Source of the DNA: Bradyrhizobium sp. CB1015 | Lineage (GTDB): Bacteria; Pseudomonadota; Alphaproteobacteria; Rhizobiales; Xanthobacteraceae | Direction of reading: 5' to 3' | Length of the DNA: 64,000 bases | Assembly (NCBI RefSeq): GCF_025200925.1 | Contig: NZ_CP104174.1 | Location: 3,100,001 to 3,164,000 of the forward strand | Shown here: one piece after another, positions 34,212 through 42,767 of the stretch | Layout: each line of letters begins with the position of its first letter | How positions within the stretch are numbered: position 1 is the stretch's first letter | Notes under the pieces: generated by a model | Database searches by the model: none | What the model saw: the letters and a program-made list of their open reading frames with translations, nothing else | Told to the model about the DNA's origin: nothing | Made by a program: the position numbers and the translations under genes

Positions 34212-34837
34212 ACACTGCCGTTGCTCCGCTCGCCGTCGCCTTCAACGTTGCCTGCGGAATTGCCTACGCGCAAAGCACGAGCGATTCCATGGAAGCACTT
34301 CGGGCTTGTTCAGGAATCGACGGATCGGCCCGGCTGGAATGTTTGCAAGATTCATCGCGCAAGTTGTCACCGCCTGCCCGGCAGGTGTCGGACGATAACT
34401 GGCTGATCAGCGAGACCACCTCGCCGGTCGACTATTCGCCGATCGTCACCGCCACCACATCCTCTGTCAGCGGCTCTGATGGAGCCGCGATGCAGCTCGC
34501 AATCCACTGCCGCAAAGGCCGCACCGAAGTCACGGTCGCGGGACCGGCGCTGTCACGGAGCGCCAACGAATACGTCATCTCCTTTCGGCTGAATGCGGAC
34601 ACGCCAATGCAACTCGCGGCAGCGTCGCCGTCATTCGGTTCCGGCGTCGCTTTCGGGGGCGACGTCGTAAAGTTGCTGAACGCGCTACCCGAGAACGGTC
34701 ACATCGTTGTGCGCCTTTTCGCCCGCACTGGTCAGGTGCAAGACGGACAATTCCTGCTCAGCGGATTCGAGAACGTGCGCAAGAAAATGGCGGCTGCATG
34801 CAAATGGCCACATAGCGTCGCCAGACCAGGAAGGTGA
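34208..34837 (+). CDS. VasI/TagO-like periplasmic protein
   Basis: About 209 aa from ATG 34208, overlapping the TAXI gene stop. A Sec signal ends near IAYAQST. The segment ALRACSGIDGSARLECLQDSSRKL with two Cys, then DDNWLISETTSPVDYSPIVTATTSSVS and AMQLAIHCRKGRTEVTVAG, resembles the type VI secretion-associated VasI/TagO family and similar stand-alone proteins. The remainder (AFGGDVVKLLNALPENGHIVVRLF .. GQFLLSGFENVRKKMAAACKW) fits the same beta-rich domain. No other type VI secretion genes are in the window, so a secretion role is not supported here. Family assignment is moderate. Confidence 0.6.
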   Translation: MNTAVAPLAVAFNVACGIAYAQSTSDSMEALRACSGIDGSARLECLQDSSRKLSPPARQVSDDNWLISETTSPVDYSPIVTATTSSVSGSDGAAMQLAIHCRKGRTEVTVAGPALSRSANEYVISFRLNADTPMQLAAASPSFGSGVAFGGDVVKLLNALPENGHIVVRLFARTGQVQDGQFLLSGFENVRKKMAAACKWPHSVARPGR

Positions 34838-34861
34838 TGGTCAGGGAACGGGAGACACGAG

Positions 34862-35479
34862 ATGATCAATCCGAAGTGGACGATGGCAATCATCAGCGGC
34901 ATGGCGATGGTGCTTCTGGTCGGATCACGCGCGCAGGCGGAGCTCGATAACCTGCCGATCGCCCACGCGAGCGAGACGAACCAGGCGAGCAATCAGAAAC
35001 AACCGACTAGACAGATGCAGGCGAGCAAGCCGGGACAGACTCGCACGAGCAAGCAAACCCCTGCGACCAGGGCGGCGCTGGCTCAGGCGACAAAATCCGA
35101 GATCGCCAAGAAGCCGCATCAGCTGGTATTGCAGGTCAATTCCAACGATCCTGCGATGATGAACCTCACGCTCAACAATGCGACCAATGTCGCGCAATAT
35201 TACCGCGATCTCGGTGAACCAGTGTCAATCGAGGTCGTCACCTTTGGTCCGGGTCTTCATATGCTGCGCGATGATACCTCGCCGGTGAAGCCACGCATCG
35301 AGGTGCTCGCGATGAGCAATCCCGAAATCTCCTTCAAAGCCTGCGGCAACACCCAGGAAAATATGCGGAAGGCGGAGAACAAGGACATCAATCTGATTCC
35401 GCAGGCGACGGTGGTCAAATCGGGTGTCGTTCGCGTCATGGAGCTGCAGGAACAGGGCTGGAGCTACGTCAAACCGTGA
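34862..35479 (+). CDS. Periplasmic DsrE/DsrF-like protein
   Basis: A 205-aa protein with a signal peptide ending near GSRAQAEL, then a Gln/Thr/Lys-rich linker of about 60 residues (QASNQKQPTRQMQASK). The C-terminal domain begins KKPHQLVLQVNSNDPAMMNLTLNNATNVAQYYRDLGEPVSIEVVTFGPG and has KACGNTQENMRKAE with one Cys, matching the DsrE/F-like fold of sulfur-relay proteins. It ends VVKSGVVRVMELQEQGWSYVKP. In such domains the single Cys may carry a persulfide; here it is the only Cys of the mature protein. It is 24 bases after the VasI-like gene. Confidence 0.72.
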   Translation: MINPKWTMAIISGMAMVLLVGSRAQAELDNLPIAHASETNQASNQKQPTRQMQASKPGQTRTSKQTPATRAALAQATKSEIAKKPHQLVLQVNSNDPAMMNLTLNNATNVAQYYRDLGEPVSIEVVTFGPGLHMLRDDTSPVKPRIEVLAMSNPEISFKACGNTQENMRKAENKDINLIPQATVVKSGVVRVMELQEQGWSYVKP

Positions 35480-35599
35480 GCGGCAGCGGTTTCAACCGCC
35501 ACTGACGCTGATTGGCCTGATCCCGAGGCGGCGCGTCAGCGCCGTCTCGAAGGACCCGGCGTGCGCGCAGGCTGCCGCCATCAGTCATATGCGATAGCT

Positions 35600-35681
35600 C
35601 GTAGGATGGGTAGAGCACTTGCGAAACCCATCTCTCCTTGGATGCTGTCGATGGGTTTCGCTGCGCTCTACCCATCCTACG
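35600..35681. repeat. Dispersed inverted repeat, family B (full copy)
   Basis: CGTAGGATGGGTAGAGC (35600-35616) is matched by GCTCTACCCATCCTACG (35665-35681), a perfect 17-bp inverted repeat enclosing GCGAAACCCATC..GATGGGTTTCGC, so nearly the whole unit folds on itself. The plus-strand CTA at 35677-35679 is the TAG stop of the SulP gene. A half copy is at 29097-29136. Confidence 0.88.
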
Positions 35682-37428
35682 GGTTGCCCGTCCTACGGCC
35701 AACCTTGACCTGATCCTCCCAGTCTTCCCATTCGACATCGTTGATGTCCAGGTAGCTCGAGACGGCCGAGCCGATGGTCGGAAAGAAGTGGGCTTCGCCG
35801 ACCTGCGCATACAAACCGAAACGCTTCAGCTTGTCCTTCACGGGATCCTTGAGCTCGGCAAAGCAAAGTTCGATGCCCCTGGCGTGGAGCGCCTCGTCCA
35901 GTTCGGCAACGGTGTCGCAGGCGGTGACGTCGACGCTCGTGACCGGTTCGGCGGCGACGACCAGCCAGCGCACAGGCGTCGGTGATTTCTCGACCGCGGC
36001 CAGAATACGCTCCTTGAAGAACTCGGCATTGGCGAAGAACAGCGGCGCGTCCCAGCGGAACAGCACCAGTCCGGGGATCAAGCGGGCATCGGGATATCTC
36101 GTGATGTCGTGATAGCCCTTGACGCCGTGCGCCCGCCCCAGAATCGCGGAGTGCGGACGCCAGCCGTCCCACAGAAACTCGGCAATGGCCACCGCGATGG
36201 CAAGGCCGATTCCCGGAATTGCGCCGAGAACGGCCACCCCGACGAAGCACAGCACGGTCAACCAGAGTTCCCAACGTTGAATCCGGTAGATTCGTTTGAG
36301 ATCGCCGATCTCGATCAGGCCAATCGCGGCTGCGATCACCACCGCCGCCAATGCGGCATTCGGCAAGTGCTGCAACAGATTCGGCGCAAGCAGCAGAAGG
36401 AAAGCGATCGCGAGCGCGCCGACGACGCTCGTCAGCTGGGTGCGCGCGCCGGCAGCCTCGGCAACGGGCGTACGCGAGGAGCTGCTGCTGATCGGGAAGC
36501 CCTGGAAAAACCCGGTTGCCAGGTTGGCCGCACCGAGACCCACCATCTCCTGGTTCGGATCGACCTTGTCGCCCAAACGAGCAGCATAGGTTCGCGACAA
36601 CACGCTGGTATCGGCGAACGAGACGAGAGCGATGGCGCACCCGCCGGCCAGCACCGGGACTAGATCGCTGAAACCGATCCTGGGAATGGAGAAGGCCGGC
36701 AGCCCCTGCGGAAGTGGGCCCAAGACCTTCACACCATAACCAGTTCCGAGATCGAGTAGTGCAACGACAAGGGTCGCTCCGACGACAGCGATCAGGATTC
36801 CCGGCAGCCGTTTATTATCCTTGAGCAGCAGGATGACGATCAACGTGCCAAGTCCGACTGCGAATGCGGCCCAATTGATCTTGCCATCGCTGATCCCGAC
36901 GGCGATCGCCCACAGGTCTCTCAGCGGTCCTTCGCTTTCGATCGAGAAGCCGAGCAGCTTTGGCAGCTGGCTGATCAAGACGGTCAGCGCGATCCCGTTC
37001 ATGTAGCCGTACCGTATCGGCTTGGACAGCAGCTCGGTCACAAACCCCAACCGTGCGATCCCCGCCACTATGAGCACCGTTCCCGAAACGAGCGCCATCA
37101 TCGCGGCAAGCATTGCGGAGCGGACCGGATCGCCGCCGGACAAAGGGACGATAACGCCGAGGATGACAGCTGCCAGCGCCGAGTCGGGTCCGAGCACGAT
37201 GATGCGGCTCGGACCGAACATCGCATAGGCCAGAAGAGGGACGATGGTTGCGTAGAGGCCGTGGATGCCCGGCAGGCCCGACGCGACGGCATAAGCGATT
37301 CCGACCGGGACCAGCATGGTCGCCAGCACGAGACCTGCGAAAACATCATGTCGCAGCCAATCGGCTTCGTAATGGCGAAGCGTATCGATCCCGGGCACCC
37401 AACGCGTCCAACCGCTCACCGCGCTCAC
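35677..37428 (-). CDS. SulP-family anion permease with STAS domain
   Basis: A 583-aa inner-membrane transporter from GTG 37428. The transport part has about 12-14 helices with the SulP signature ATMLVPVGIAYAVASGLPGIHGLYATIVPLLAYAMFGPSRIIVLGPDSALAAV and GFFQGFPISSSSSRTPV. The C-terminal STAS domain covers about residues 440-560 (IPGLVLFRWDAPLFFANAEFFKERIL, VVAAEPVTSVDVTACDTVAELDEAL). Likely substrates are sulfate, bicarbonate or dicarboxylates. The last residues (VGRRTGNP) and stop come from repeat family B, so the original 3' end has been replaced or trimmed. Confidence 0.88.
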   Translation of the reverse strand: MSAVSGWTRWVPGIDTLRHYEADWLRHDVFAGLVLATMLVPVGIAYAVASGLPGIHGLYATIVPLLAYAMFGPSRIIVLGPDSALAAVILGVIVPLSGGDPVRSAMLAAMMALVSGTVLIVAGIARLGFVTELLSKPIRYGYMNGIALTVLISQLPKLLGFSIESEGPLRDLWAIAVGISDGKINWAAFAVGLGTLIVILLLKDNKRLPGILIAVVGATLVVALLDLGTGYGVKVLGPLPQGLPAFSIPRIGFSDLVPVLAGGCAIALVSFADTSVLSRTYAARLGDKVDPNQEMVGLGAANLATGFFQGFPISSSSSRTPVAEAAGARTQLTSVVGALAIAFLLLLAPNLLQHLPNAALAAVVIAAAIGLIEIGDLKRIYRIQRWELWLTVLCFVGVAVLGAIPGIGLAIAVAIAEFLWDGWRPHSAILGRAHGVKGYHDITRYPDARLIPGLVLFRWDAPLFFANAEFFKERILAAVEKSPTPVRWLVVAAEPVTSVDVTACDTVAELDEALHARGIELCFAELKDPVKDKLKRFGLYAQVGEAHFFPTIGSAVSSYLDINDVEWEDWEDQVKVGRRTGNP

Positions 37429-37553
37429 TCCGCCGCTAACGCGCGAGGTTTTCGCAACTGCTCGACCGACCCTTGACGCAAATCAACCTTGTCGATGCTT
37501 CCACTCTTCGGCGACGCAGCAAGGTTTCGGACGTGCATCAAGAGCCTGCGCCC

Positions 37554-38297
37554 CTAGAACTGATACCTCCGCAGACCCCCATCCACCGGGATCACCGTGC
37601 CCGTGATGTACCGCGCCACCGGCGACGCCAGAAACACCGCGAGCGCAGCCAGATCCTCCGGTTCGCCCCAATAGCCGACCGGGATCTCCTCCTCTGCAAA
37701 GCGCTCACGATAATCCGGCGGGTAGTTGCGGCGGATCTGCTCGCTCATGATGCGGCCGGGCGGGATGCAGTTGATGGTGATGCCGTGCTTGCCGATCTCG
37801 CGCGACAGCCCCTTGGCCCAGGCGTGCACGGCGGCCTTCGCGGCGAAAGCGGCGTTGAGGCCTTCCGGCTCTGACTTGCCGGTGATGTTGACGATGCGAC
37901 CCCATTTGCGCGCGATCATCTGCGGCAGCAGTGCATGGGCGATGCGGCGGTAGCTGGTGAAGTTGAGCGCGATCGCCTCGTCCCATTTGCTGTCGGGCGC
38001 ATCGACGGGCAGGGGACGGCTGCCGCCGGCATTGTTGACGAGGATGTCGACATGGCCGAGCTCCTTCACGGCAAAGGCCGCGATGGTCTCGGCGGCGTCC
38101 TTGGCCATCACGTCCTGCGCCAACGGGATGATCAATCCGCCGCCGACCTCTTGCACCAGCTCTGTGAGGAGATCGGTGCGGCGCGCCACGCCGACGACGC
38201 GCACGCCTTCGGCGGCGAGGCCCTTGGCGATGGCGCGGCCGATGCCGATGCTCGCGCCTGTCACGACAGCGGTTTTCGATGTAAGCCCGAGGTCCAT
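37554..38297 (-). CDS. SDR-family protein lacking the catalytic tyrosine
   Basis: A 247-aa Rossmann protein from ATG 38297. The cofactor site TGASIGIGRAIA and NNAG motif (VDILVNNAGGSRPLP) are intact. In the YxxxK position it reads GLNAAFAAKAAVHAW, so K154 is present but the residue four before it is Ala150, not Tyr; no Ser-x12-Tyr pair can be aligned. The C-terminal GYWGEPEDLAALAVFLASPVARYITGTVIPVDGG is normal. Either catalysis uses another acid/base or the protein is a binding or regulatory relative. Similar SDRs with this AAK motif exist in soil bacteria as far as I remember. Confidence 0.82.
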   Translation of the reverse strand: MDLGLTSKTAVVTGASIGIGRAIAKGLAAEGVRVVGVARRTDLLTELVQEVGGGLIIPLAQDVMAKDAAETIAAFAVKELGHVDILVNNAGGSRPLPVDAPDSKWDEAIALNFTSYRRIAHALLPQMIARKWGRIVNITGKSEPEGLNAAFAAKAAVHAWAKGLSREIGKHGITINCIPPGRIMSEQIRRNYPPDYRERFAEEEIPVGYWGEPEDLAALAVFLASPVARYITGTVIPVDGGLRRYQF

Positions 38298-38461
38298 GGT
38301 CGCACGCTCTCTTGGTCGTTGCTTGCTTTTTGCTGTTGGTTTCCTGCCCAGTCCCGCGGGCTTGCGAATTGCCCGACCGGGACGAGCAGTGGTAACCAAG
38401 AGGCTTGCCGAAGGACAAGAGCCTTGGCGAAGGAAACACGAAAAACAAAAGGCGTCGAAGG

Positions 38462-39232
38462 ATGGTCTGGGATCCCCAGCAATATCTCAAGTTCTCCGGC
38501 CATCGGCTCCGACCCGCCGTCGACCTGTTGATGCGGATTCCGGATTTTGCCCCGCGCGCGATCGCCGATCTCGGCGCCGGCGCCGGCAACGTCACCAAAT
38601 TGATCAGGGAGCGCTGGCCGGAGGCACGCGTCACCGGTGTCGAGGGCTCGGCGGAGATGGTCGCGGCAGGACGCAAGGCCGCCCCTGACGTGGAATGGTC
38701 ACATGAGGATCTCGGCCATTGGAGTCCCGCCGGACGGTACGACTTGATCTATTCCAATGCCGCACTGCACTGGCTGCCCAATCATGCGGCACTGTTTCCG
38801 TCGCTGATGGAGAAGGTGACGCCGGGGGGCATGCTCGCGGTGCAGATGCCGCGCAATTTCCTCGCGCCTTCGCATGTGCTGATCGGCGAGACCGCGCTCG
38901 ACGGCCCATGGCGGTCCAAGGTGGAGCATCTCGTCACCCCGCCCCCGGTGGAAGGGCCGGGCTTCTATCACGATCTGCTTGCGCCGATGTCGGCCAACAT
39001 CGACATCTGGGAGACCGAATATCTGCAGGTGCTCGAAGGCGACAACCCCGTGAAGGAATGGACCAAGGGGACCTGGCTGACGCGTTATCTCGACGTTCTG
39101 CAAGGCCAGGAGAAAGGCGCGTTCGAAGCCGCCTATGGGATGCGCGTGGCAAAGGCCTATCCGAAGAATGCGGCGGGGCAGACGCTGTTCCCGTTCCGCC
39201 GCCTCTTTATGGTCGCGCAGCGCAAGGGCTAA
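38462..39232 (+). CDS. tam: Trans-aconitate 2-methyltransferase
   Basis: A 256-aa class I methyltransferase. The start ATG 38462 (MVWDPQQYLKFSGHRLRPAVDLL) matches the N-terminus of known Tam proteins, although the upstream GAAGG is very close. The SAM motif is IADLGAGAGNVTKLI, followed by VTGVEGSAEMVAAG, YDLIYSNAALHWLPNH and GGMLAVQMPRN. The C-terminal WETEYLQVLEGDNPVKEWTKGTWLTRYLD is a Tam hallmark. It methylates trans-aconitate, removing an inhibitor of aconitase and the citric acid cycle. It is divergent from the SDR gene. Confidence 0.9.
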   Translation: MVWDPQQYLKFSGHRLRPAVDLLMRIPDFAPRAIADLGAGAGNVTKLIRERWPEARVTGVEGSAEMVAAGRKAAPDVEWSHEDLGHWSPAGRYDLIYSNAALHWLPNHAALFPSLMEKVTPGGMLAVQMPRNFLAPSHVLIGETALDGPWRSKVEHLVTPPPVEGPGFYHDLLAPMSANIDIWETEYLQVLEGDNPVKEWTKGTWLTRYLDVLQGQEKGAFEAAYGMRVAKAYPKNAAGQTLFPFRRLFMVAQRKG

Positions 39233-39428
39233 TGGCACTGCCGCAATGCGGCATAAGCGCTCGTCCCCTTGGCCTGGCGCGGGCCGGCTTGCGCAGGCGG
39301 CGGTCGTCACGTTAGCTTGGCTGCGGCAAAAATTGGGCTTAGGTCTAGTTGTTCGGCTGGCGGATTGCTGCCACTACTGGCCTGAAAAACAACAAGAGCC
39401 CGGTTAGAGGTTGTTGGGAGATACGTTC

Positions 39429-40454
39429 ATGCGCAAGCTGCTTGTCGCGGTCGCCGCCGCGGCTGTTCTCTTGGCTCCTCTCTTGGTTCTTCTCTTGGCT
39501 CCCGCCATCGCCCAAGCCCAGAGCCCAATCGTCATCAAGTTCAGCCACGTCGTCGCCAACGACACGCCGAAAGGGAAGGGCGCGCTGAAGTTCAAGGAGC
39601 TTGCCGAAAAATACACCGACGGCAAGGTCAAGGTCGAAGTCTATCCGAACTCCACGCTCTACAAGGACAAGGAGGAGATCGAGGCGCTCCAGCTCGGCTC
39701 GGTGCAGATGCTTGCGCCCTCGACCGCGAAATTCGCGCCGCTCGGCATCAAGGAGTTCGAGGCGCTGGACCTGCCCTGGTTGTTCAAGGACGACGTGACC
39801 TATTCCAACGCGATGAAGGGCACGGTCGGCAAGTGGCTGTTTCAGAAGCTCGAGGCCAAGGGCATCACCGGCCTCGCTTATTGGGACAACGGCTTTCACA
39901 TGCTCTCCGCCAACCGCCCCTTGCTGAAGCCGACCGATTTCCAGGGGCTTAAATTCCGCATCTCCGGATCGAAGGTCGCCGACCAATATCTCCGTATCAT
40001 GGGCTCGATCCCGCAGATCATGGCGTTCTCGGAAGTCTACCAGGCCTTGCAGACCGGTGTGGTCGACGGCTGCGAGAACACGGCGTCGAATTATCTGACG
40101 CAGAAGTTCTACGAGGTGCAGAAGGACATCACCGTGTCCTATCACGCGCATCTGCAATATGCCGTCATCGTCAACTCGAAATTCTGGTCCGGCCTGCCGC
40201 CCGATATCCGAGCGCAGCTCGACAAGGCAATGGCGGAGGCGACCGACTACACCAACTCGATCGCGCGCCAGGAGAACGAGGAGGCGCTGGCCGAGATCAA
40301 GAAGACCGGCAAGACCAATCTGCATTATCTCACCGAGGCCGACCGCAAGGCCTGGCAGGAGGCGATGCAGCCGACCTATAAATGGGCCAAGGGGCGGGTC
40401 GGGCAGGAGGTGCTCGACCTGATCGCCAAGGAACTCGACGTCAAGATGAACTGA
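39429..40454 (+). CDS. TRAP transporter substrate-binding protein DctP
   Basis: A 341-aa periplasmic protein; GGGAG stands 8 bases before ATG 39429. The signal peptide hydrophobic core is built from a 12-base tandem repeat (LLAP-LLVL-LLAP, 39467-39502). The mature protein begins QSPIVIKFSHVVANDTPKGKGALKFKELAEKYTDGKVKVEVYPNSTLYKDKEEIEALQLG, the classic DctP start, and contains FRISGSKVADQYLRIMGSIPQIMAFSEVYQALQTGVVDGCEN with the ligand-carboxylate Arg. It binds an organic acid. A hairpin separates it from the fused permease gene, as is common where more binding protein than permease is required. Confidence 0.92.
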   Translation: MRKLLVAVAAAAVLLAPLLVLLLAPAIAQAQSPIVIKFSHVVANDTPKGKGALKFKELAEKYTDGKVKVEVYPNSTLYKDKEEIEALQLGSVQMLAPSTAKFAPLGIKEFEALDLPWLFKDDVTYSNAMKGTVGKWLFQKLEAKGITGLAYWDNGFHMLSANRPLLKPTDFQGLKFRISGSKVADQYLRIMGSIPQIMAFSEVYQALQTGVVDGCENTASNYLTQKFYEVQKDITVSYHAHLQYAVIVNSKFWSGLPPDIRAQLDKAMAEATDYTNSIARQENEEALAEIKKTGKTNLHYLTEADRKAWQEAMQPTYKWAKGRVGQEVLDLIAKELDVKMN

Positions 40455-40482
40455 CGGGCTGCGCCCCAATAACAACAATACC

Positions 40483-40514
40483 AACGGTCGGGGGTGATCG
40501 CACTCCCGACCGTT
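40483..40514 (+). terminator. Intercistronic hairpin between dctP and dctQM
   Basis: AACGGTCGGG and CCCGACCGTT form a perfect 10-bp stem with a 12-base loop and no T-run. It probably protects the dctP message from 3' decay or partly ends transcription. It overlaps a potential GTG start (40494) of the permease gene, which argues for the later TTG start. Confidence 0.6.
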
Positions 40515-40547
40515 GCGCTTGAACGATCCAATCCGGGGGGGACCAAG

Positions 40548-42581
40548 TTGCTGCGTGTGCTGAATCGTTTTCTCGATCATCTCGAGGAATGGCTGATCGC
40601 GACGATGATCGCGGCTGCGACGTCGCTCATCTTCGTCGCGGTGCTGCACCGTTACGGCGCCGGGCTGTCGATCGACATCGCCAAATGGGCGGAAGCCCGC
40701 AACCTGGCCTTCCTCGCCGGGCCCGCGCGCGCGACGTTCACCTGGCTTGCCGGGCTCGACCTGTCCTGGGCGCAGGAGCTCTGCATCTACATGTTCATCT
40801 GGATGGCGAAGTTCGGCGCCGCCTATGGCGTGCGGACCGGCATCCATGTCGGCGTCGACGTGCTGGTCAACATCCTGCCCGGCGGCTCGCGCCGGCGCGT
40901 CATCACCTTCGGCCTGCTGTGCGGCGCGCTGTTCACCGCCATCGTCGCCTATTTCGGCGCCGCGTTCGTCAGCCAGATGTGGCAGACCGGCCAGCAGTCC
41001 AACGATTTGGAAGCGCCGATGTGGATGGTGTATCTCACCATCCCGCTCGGCTCCGGCCTGATGTGCTTCCGCTTCCTGCAGGTCGCCTGGTCGTTCTACC
41101 GCACCGGCGAGCTGCCGCATCACGACATGGCGGGCGTCGAGGGCGTCGAGGCGGATCCGGTGCATCCGGCGCCGGTCACGCATAGTCAGGTGGTCCGGGA
41201 CGAGCGCAGCCCGCTCGGCTGGATCCTGATGCTGCTGCCGGTGCTGATCGTCGCCCTGTGCTTCGCGCATGCGGCCCATATCATCACCCTGCCGCAGGGC
41301 CTGCGCGTCTTCATCGTGTTCGCGCTGTTGCTCTCCTTGATGCTCACGGGCATGCCGATCTCGATCGCGCTCGGTCTGACCGTGCTCAGCTTCATGTTCA
41401 CGCTGACCGACGTGCGAACGGAATCGGTGGCGCTGAAGCTGTTCACGGGCATCGAGAATTTCGAGATCATGGCGATCCCGTTCTTCATCCTCGCCGGCAA
41501 CTTCCTGACCCATGGCGGCGTGGCGCGGCGGATGATCACCTTCGCAACCTCGCTGGTCGGCCATTGGTACGGCGGCCTCGCGCTATCGGGCGTGGTCGCC
41601 TGCGCGCTGTTCGCCGCGATCTCCGGCTCCTCACCGGCCACAGTGGTGGCGATCGGCTCGGTGATCCTGCCCGCCATGGTGGCGCAAGGCTTTCCGAAGC
41701 GGTTCGGTGCGGGCGTGATCACGACGTCGGGCTCGCTCGGCATTCTGATTCCGCCGTCGATCCCGATGGTGCTCTACGCCGTCTCCACCAACAGCTCGGT
41801 CGGCAAGCTCTTCATCGCCGGCATCGTGCCGGGCTTCGTGCTGGCATCGCTGCTCGGCGCCACGACGTTCTATCGCGCCTGGCGCAACGACTATCCGCGG
41901 ATGCCGAAGGCCACCTTCGTCGAGCGTCTCGATGCGTTCCGCAAGTCGATCTGGGGCATCCTCTTGATCGTGATCGTGATCGGCGGCATCTACAGCGGCC
42001 TGTTCACGCCGACTGAAGCTGCCGCCGTCAGCGCGGTCTACGCCTTCATCGTTGCCGTGTTCATCTACAAGGACCTGAAGCTGAGCGACGTGCCGCGCGT
42101 GCTGCTGTCGTCGGCGAACCTCTCGGCGATGCTGCTCTACATCATCACCAACGCCGTGCTGTTCTCGTTCCTGATGACCTACGAGAACGTCCCGCAGGCG
42201 CTGGCGCAATGGATGATCGACCAGGGCCTGGGCTGGATCGGATTCCTGCTGCTCGTCAATTTGCTGCTGCTGCTGGCCGGCAACGTGATGGAGCCGTCCT
42301 CGATCATCCTGATCATGGCGCCGATCCTGTTTCCGGTCGCGGTCAAGCTCGGCATCGACCCGATTCATTTCGGCATCCTGATGACGGTCAACATGGAGGT
42401 CGGCCTCTGCCATCCGCCCGTCGGCCTCAATCTCTACGTCGCCTCGGGCATCGCCAAGATGGGGATCACCGAGCTGACGGTCGCGGTGTGGCCGTGGCTG
42501 CTGACGATGCTGGGCTTCCTGGTGGTGGTGACCTATTGGCCCGGCCTGTCGTTATGGCTGCCGCGGCTGCTCGGGATGTAG
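40548..42581 (+). CDS. TRAP transporter fused small and large permease (DctQ-DctM)
   Basis: About 677 aa from TTG 40548 (MLRVLNRFLDHLEEWLIATMIAA), chosen because GGGGGGG precedes it and the earlier GTG 40494 lies in a hairpin. Residues to about 205 are the four-helix DctQ part (WAQELCIYMFIWMAKFGAAYGVRTGIHVGVDVL). After a polar linker (GVEGVEADPVHPAPVTHSQ) the DctM part of about 12 helices follows (GMPISIALGLTVLSF, FFILAGNFLTHGGVARRMITFA, ISGSSPATVVAIGSVILPAM, SGSLGILIPPSIPMVLYA, EVGLCHPPVGLNLYVASGI). It uses a sodium or proton gradient to import the acid bound by DctP. Confidence 0.9.
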   Translation: MLRVLNRFLDHLEEWLIATMIAAATSLIFVAVLHRYGAGLSIDIAKWAEARNLAFLAGPARATFTWLAGLDLSWAQELCIYMFIWMAKFGAAYGVRTGIHVGVDVLVNILPGGSRRRVITFGLLCGALFTAIVAYFGAAFVSQMWQTGQQSNDLEAPMWMVYLTIPLGSGLMCFRFLQVAWSFYRTGELPHHDMAGVEGVEADPVHPAPVTHSQVVRDERSPLGWILMLLPVLIVALCFAHAAHIITLPQGLRVFIVFALLLSLMLTGMPISIALGLTVLSFMFTLTDVRTESVALKLFTGIENFEIMAIPFFILAGNFLTHGGVARRMITFATSLVGHWYGGLALSGVVACALFAAISGSSPATVVAIGSVILPAMVAQGFPKRFGAGVITTSGSLGILIPPSIPMVLYAVSTNSSVGKLFIAGIVPGFVLASLLGATTFYRAWRNDYPRMPKATFVERLDAFRKSIWGILLIVIVIGGIYSGLFTPTEAAAVSAVYAFIVAVFIYKDLKLSDVPRVLLSSANLSAMLLYIITNAVLFSFLMTYENVPQALAQWMIDQGLGWIGFLLLVNLLLLLAGNVMEPSSIILIMAPILFPVAVKLGIDPIHFGILMTVNMEVGLCHPPVGLNLYVASGIAKMGITELTVAVWPWLLTMLGFLVVVTYWPGLSLWLPRLLGM

Positions 42582-42606
42582 CGAGGCGAGCGGCATAGGA
42601 AGACTT

Positions 42607-42691
42607 GTAGCCCGGATGGAGCGAAGCGTAATCCGGGAGTTGGTCCTGACGCGAAAGAGTCCCGGATTACGCTTCGCTCCATCCGGGCTAC
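42607..42691. repeat. Perfect 32-bp inverted repeat, family C
   Basis: The left arm 42607-42638 (beginning GTAGCCCGGATGGAGCG) is the exact reverse complement of 42660-42691, with a 21-base loop. This is a typical rhizobial intergenic palindromic element. It directly precedes a truncated alkyl-sulfatase fragment and may mark the rearrangement that removed its front part. Confidence 0.9.
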
Positions 42692-42767
42692 GCATCCTTC
42701 CCTGTCAATGGCAATCGACCGCGAGATGCGGTTAGATGCCGCGCGACGGAGGGGGGAGGAAACAAAA

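Noticed and set aside
34208..34837. A type VI secretion locus
   Set aside because: Only a VasI/TagO-like protein is present, with none of the structural Tss genes in the window.
35600..35681. A dedicated terminator for SulP
   Set aside because: The inverted repeat also occurs in part at 29097-29136 and is a dispersed element; termination may be a by-product.
39345..41564. 739-residue antisense frame across the TRAP genes
   Set aside because: It is a shadow frame: repetitive charged composition and no start signals.
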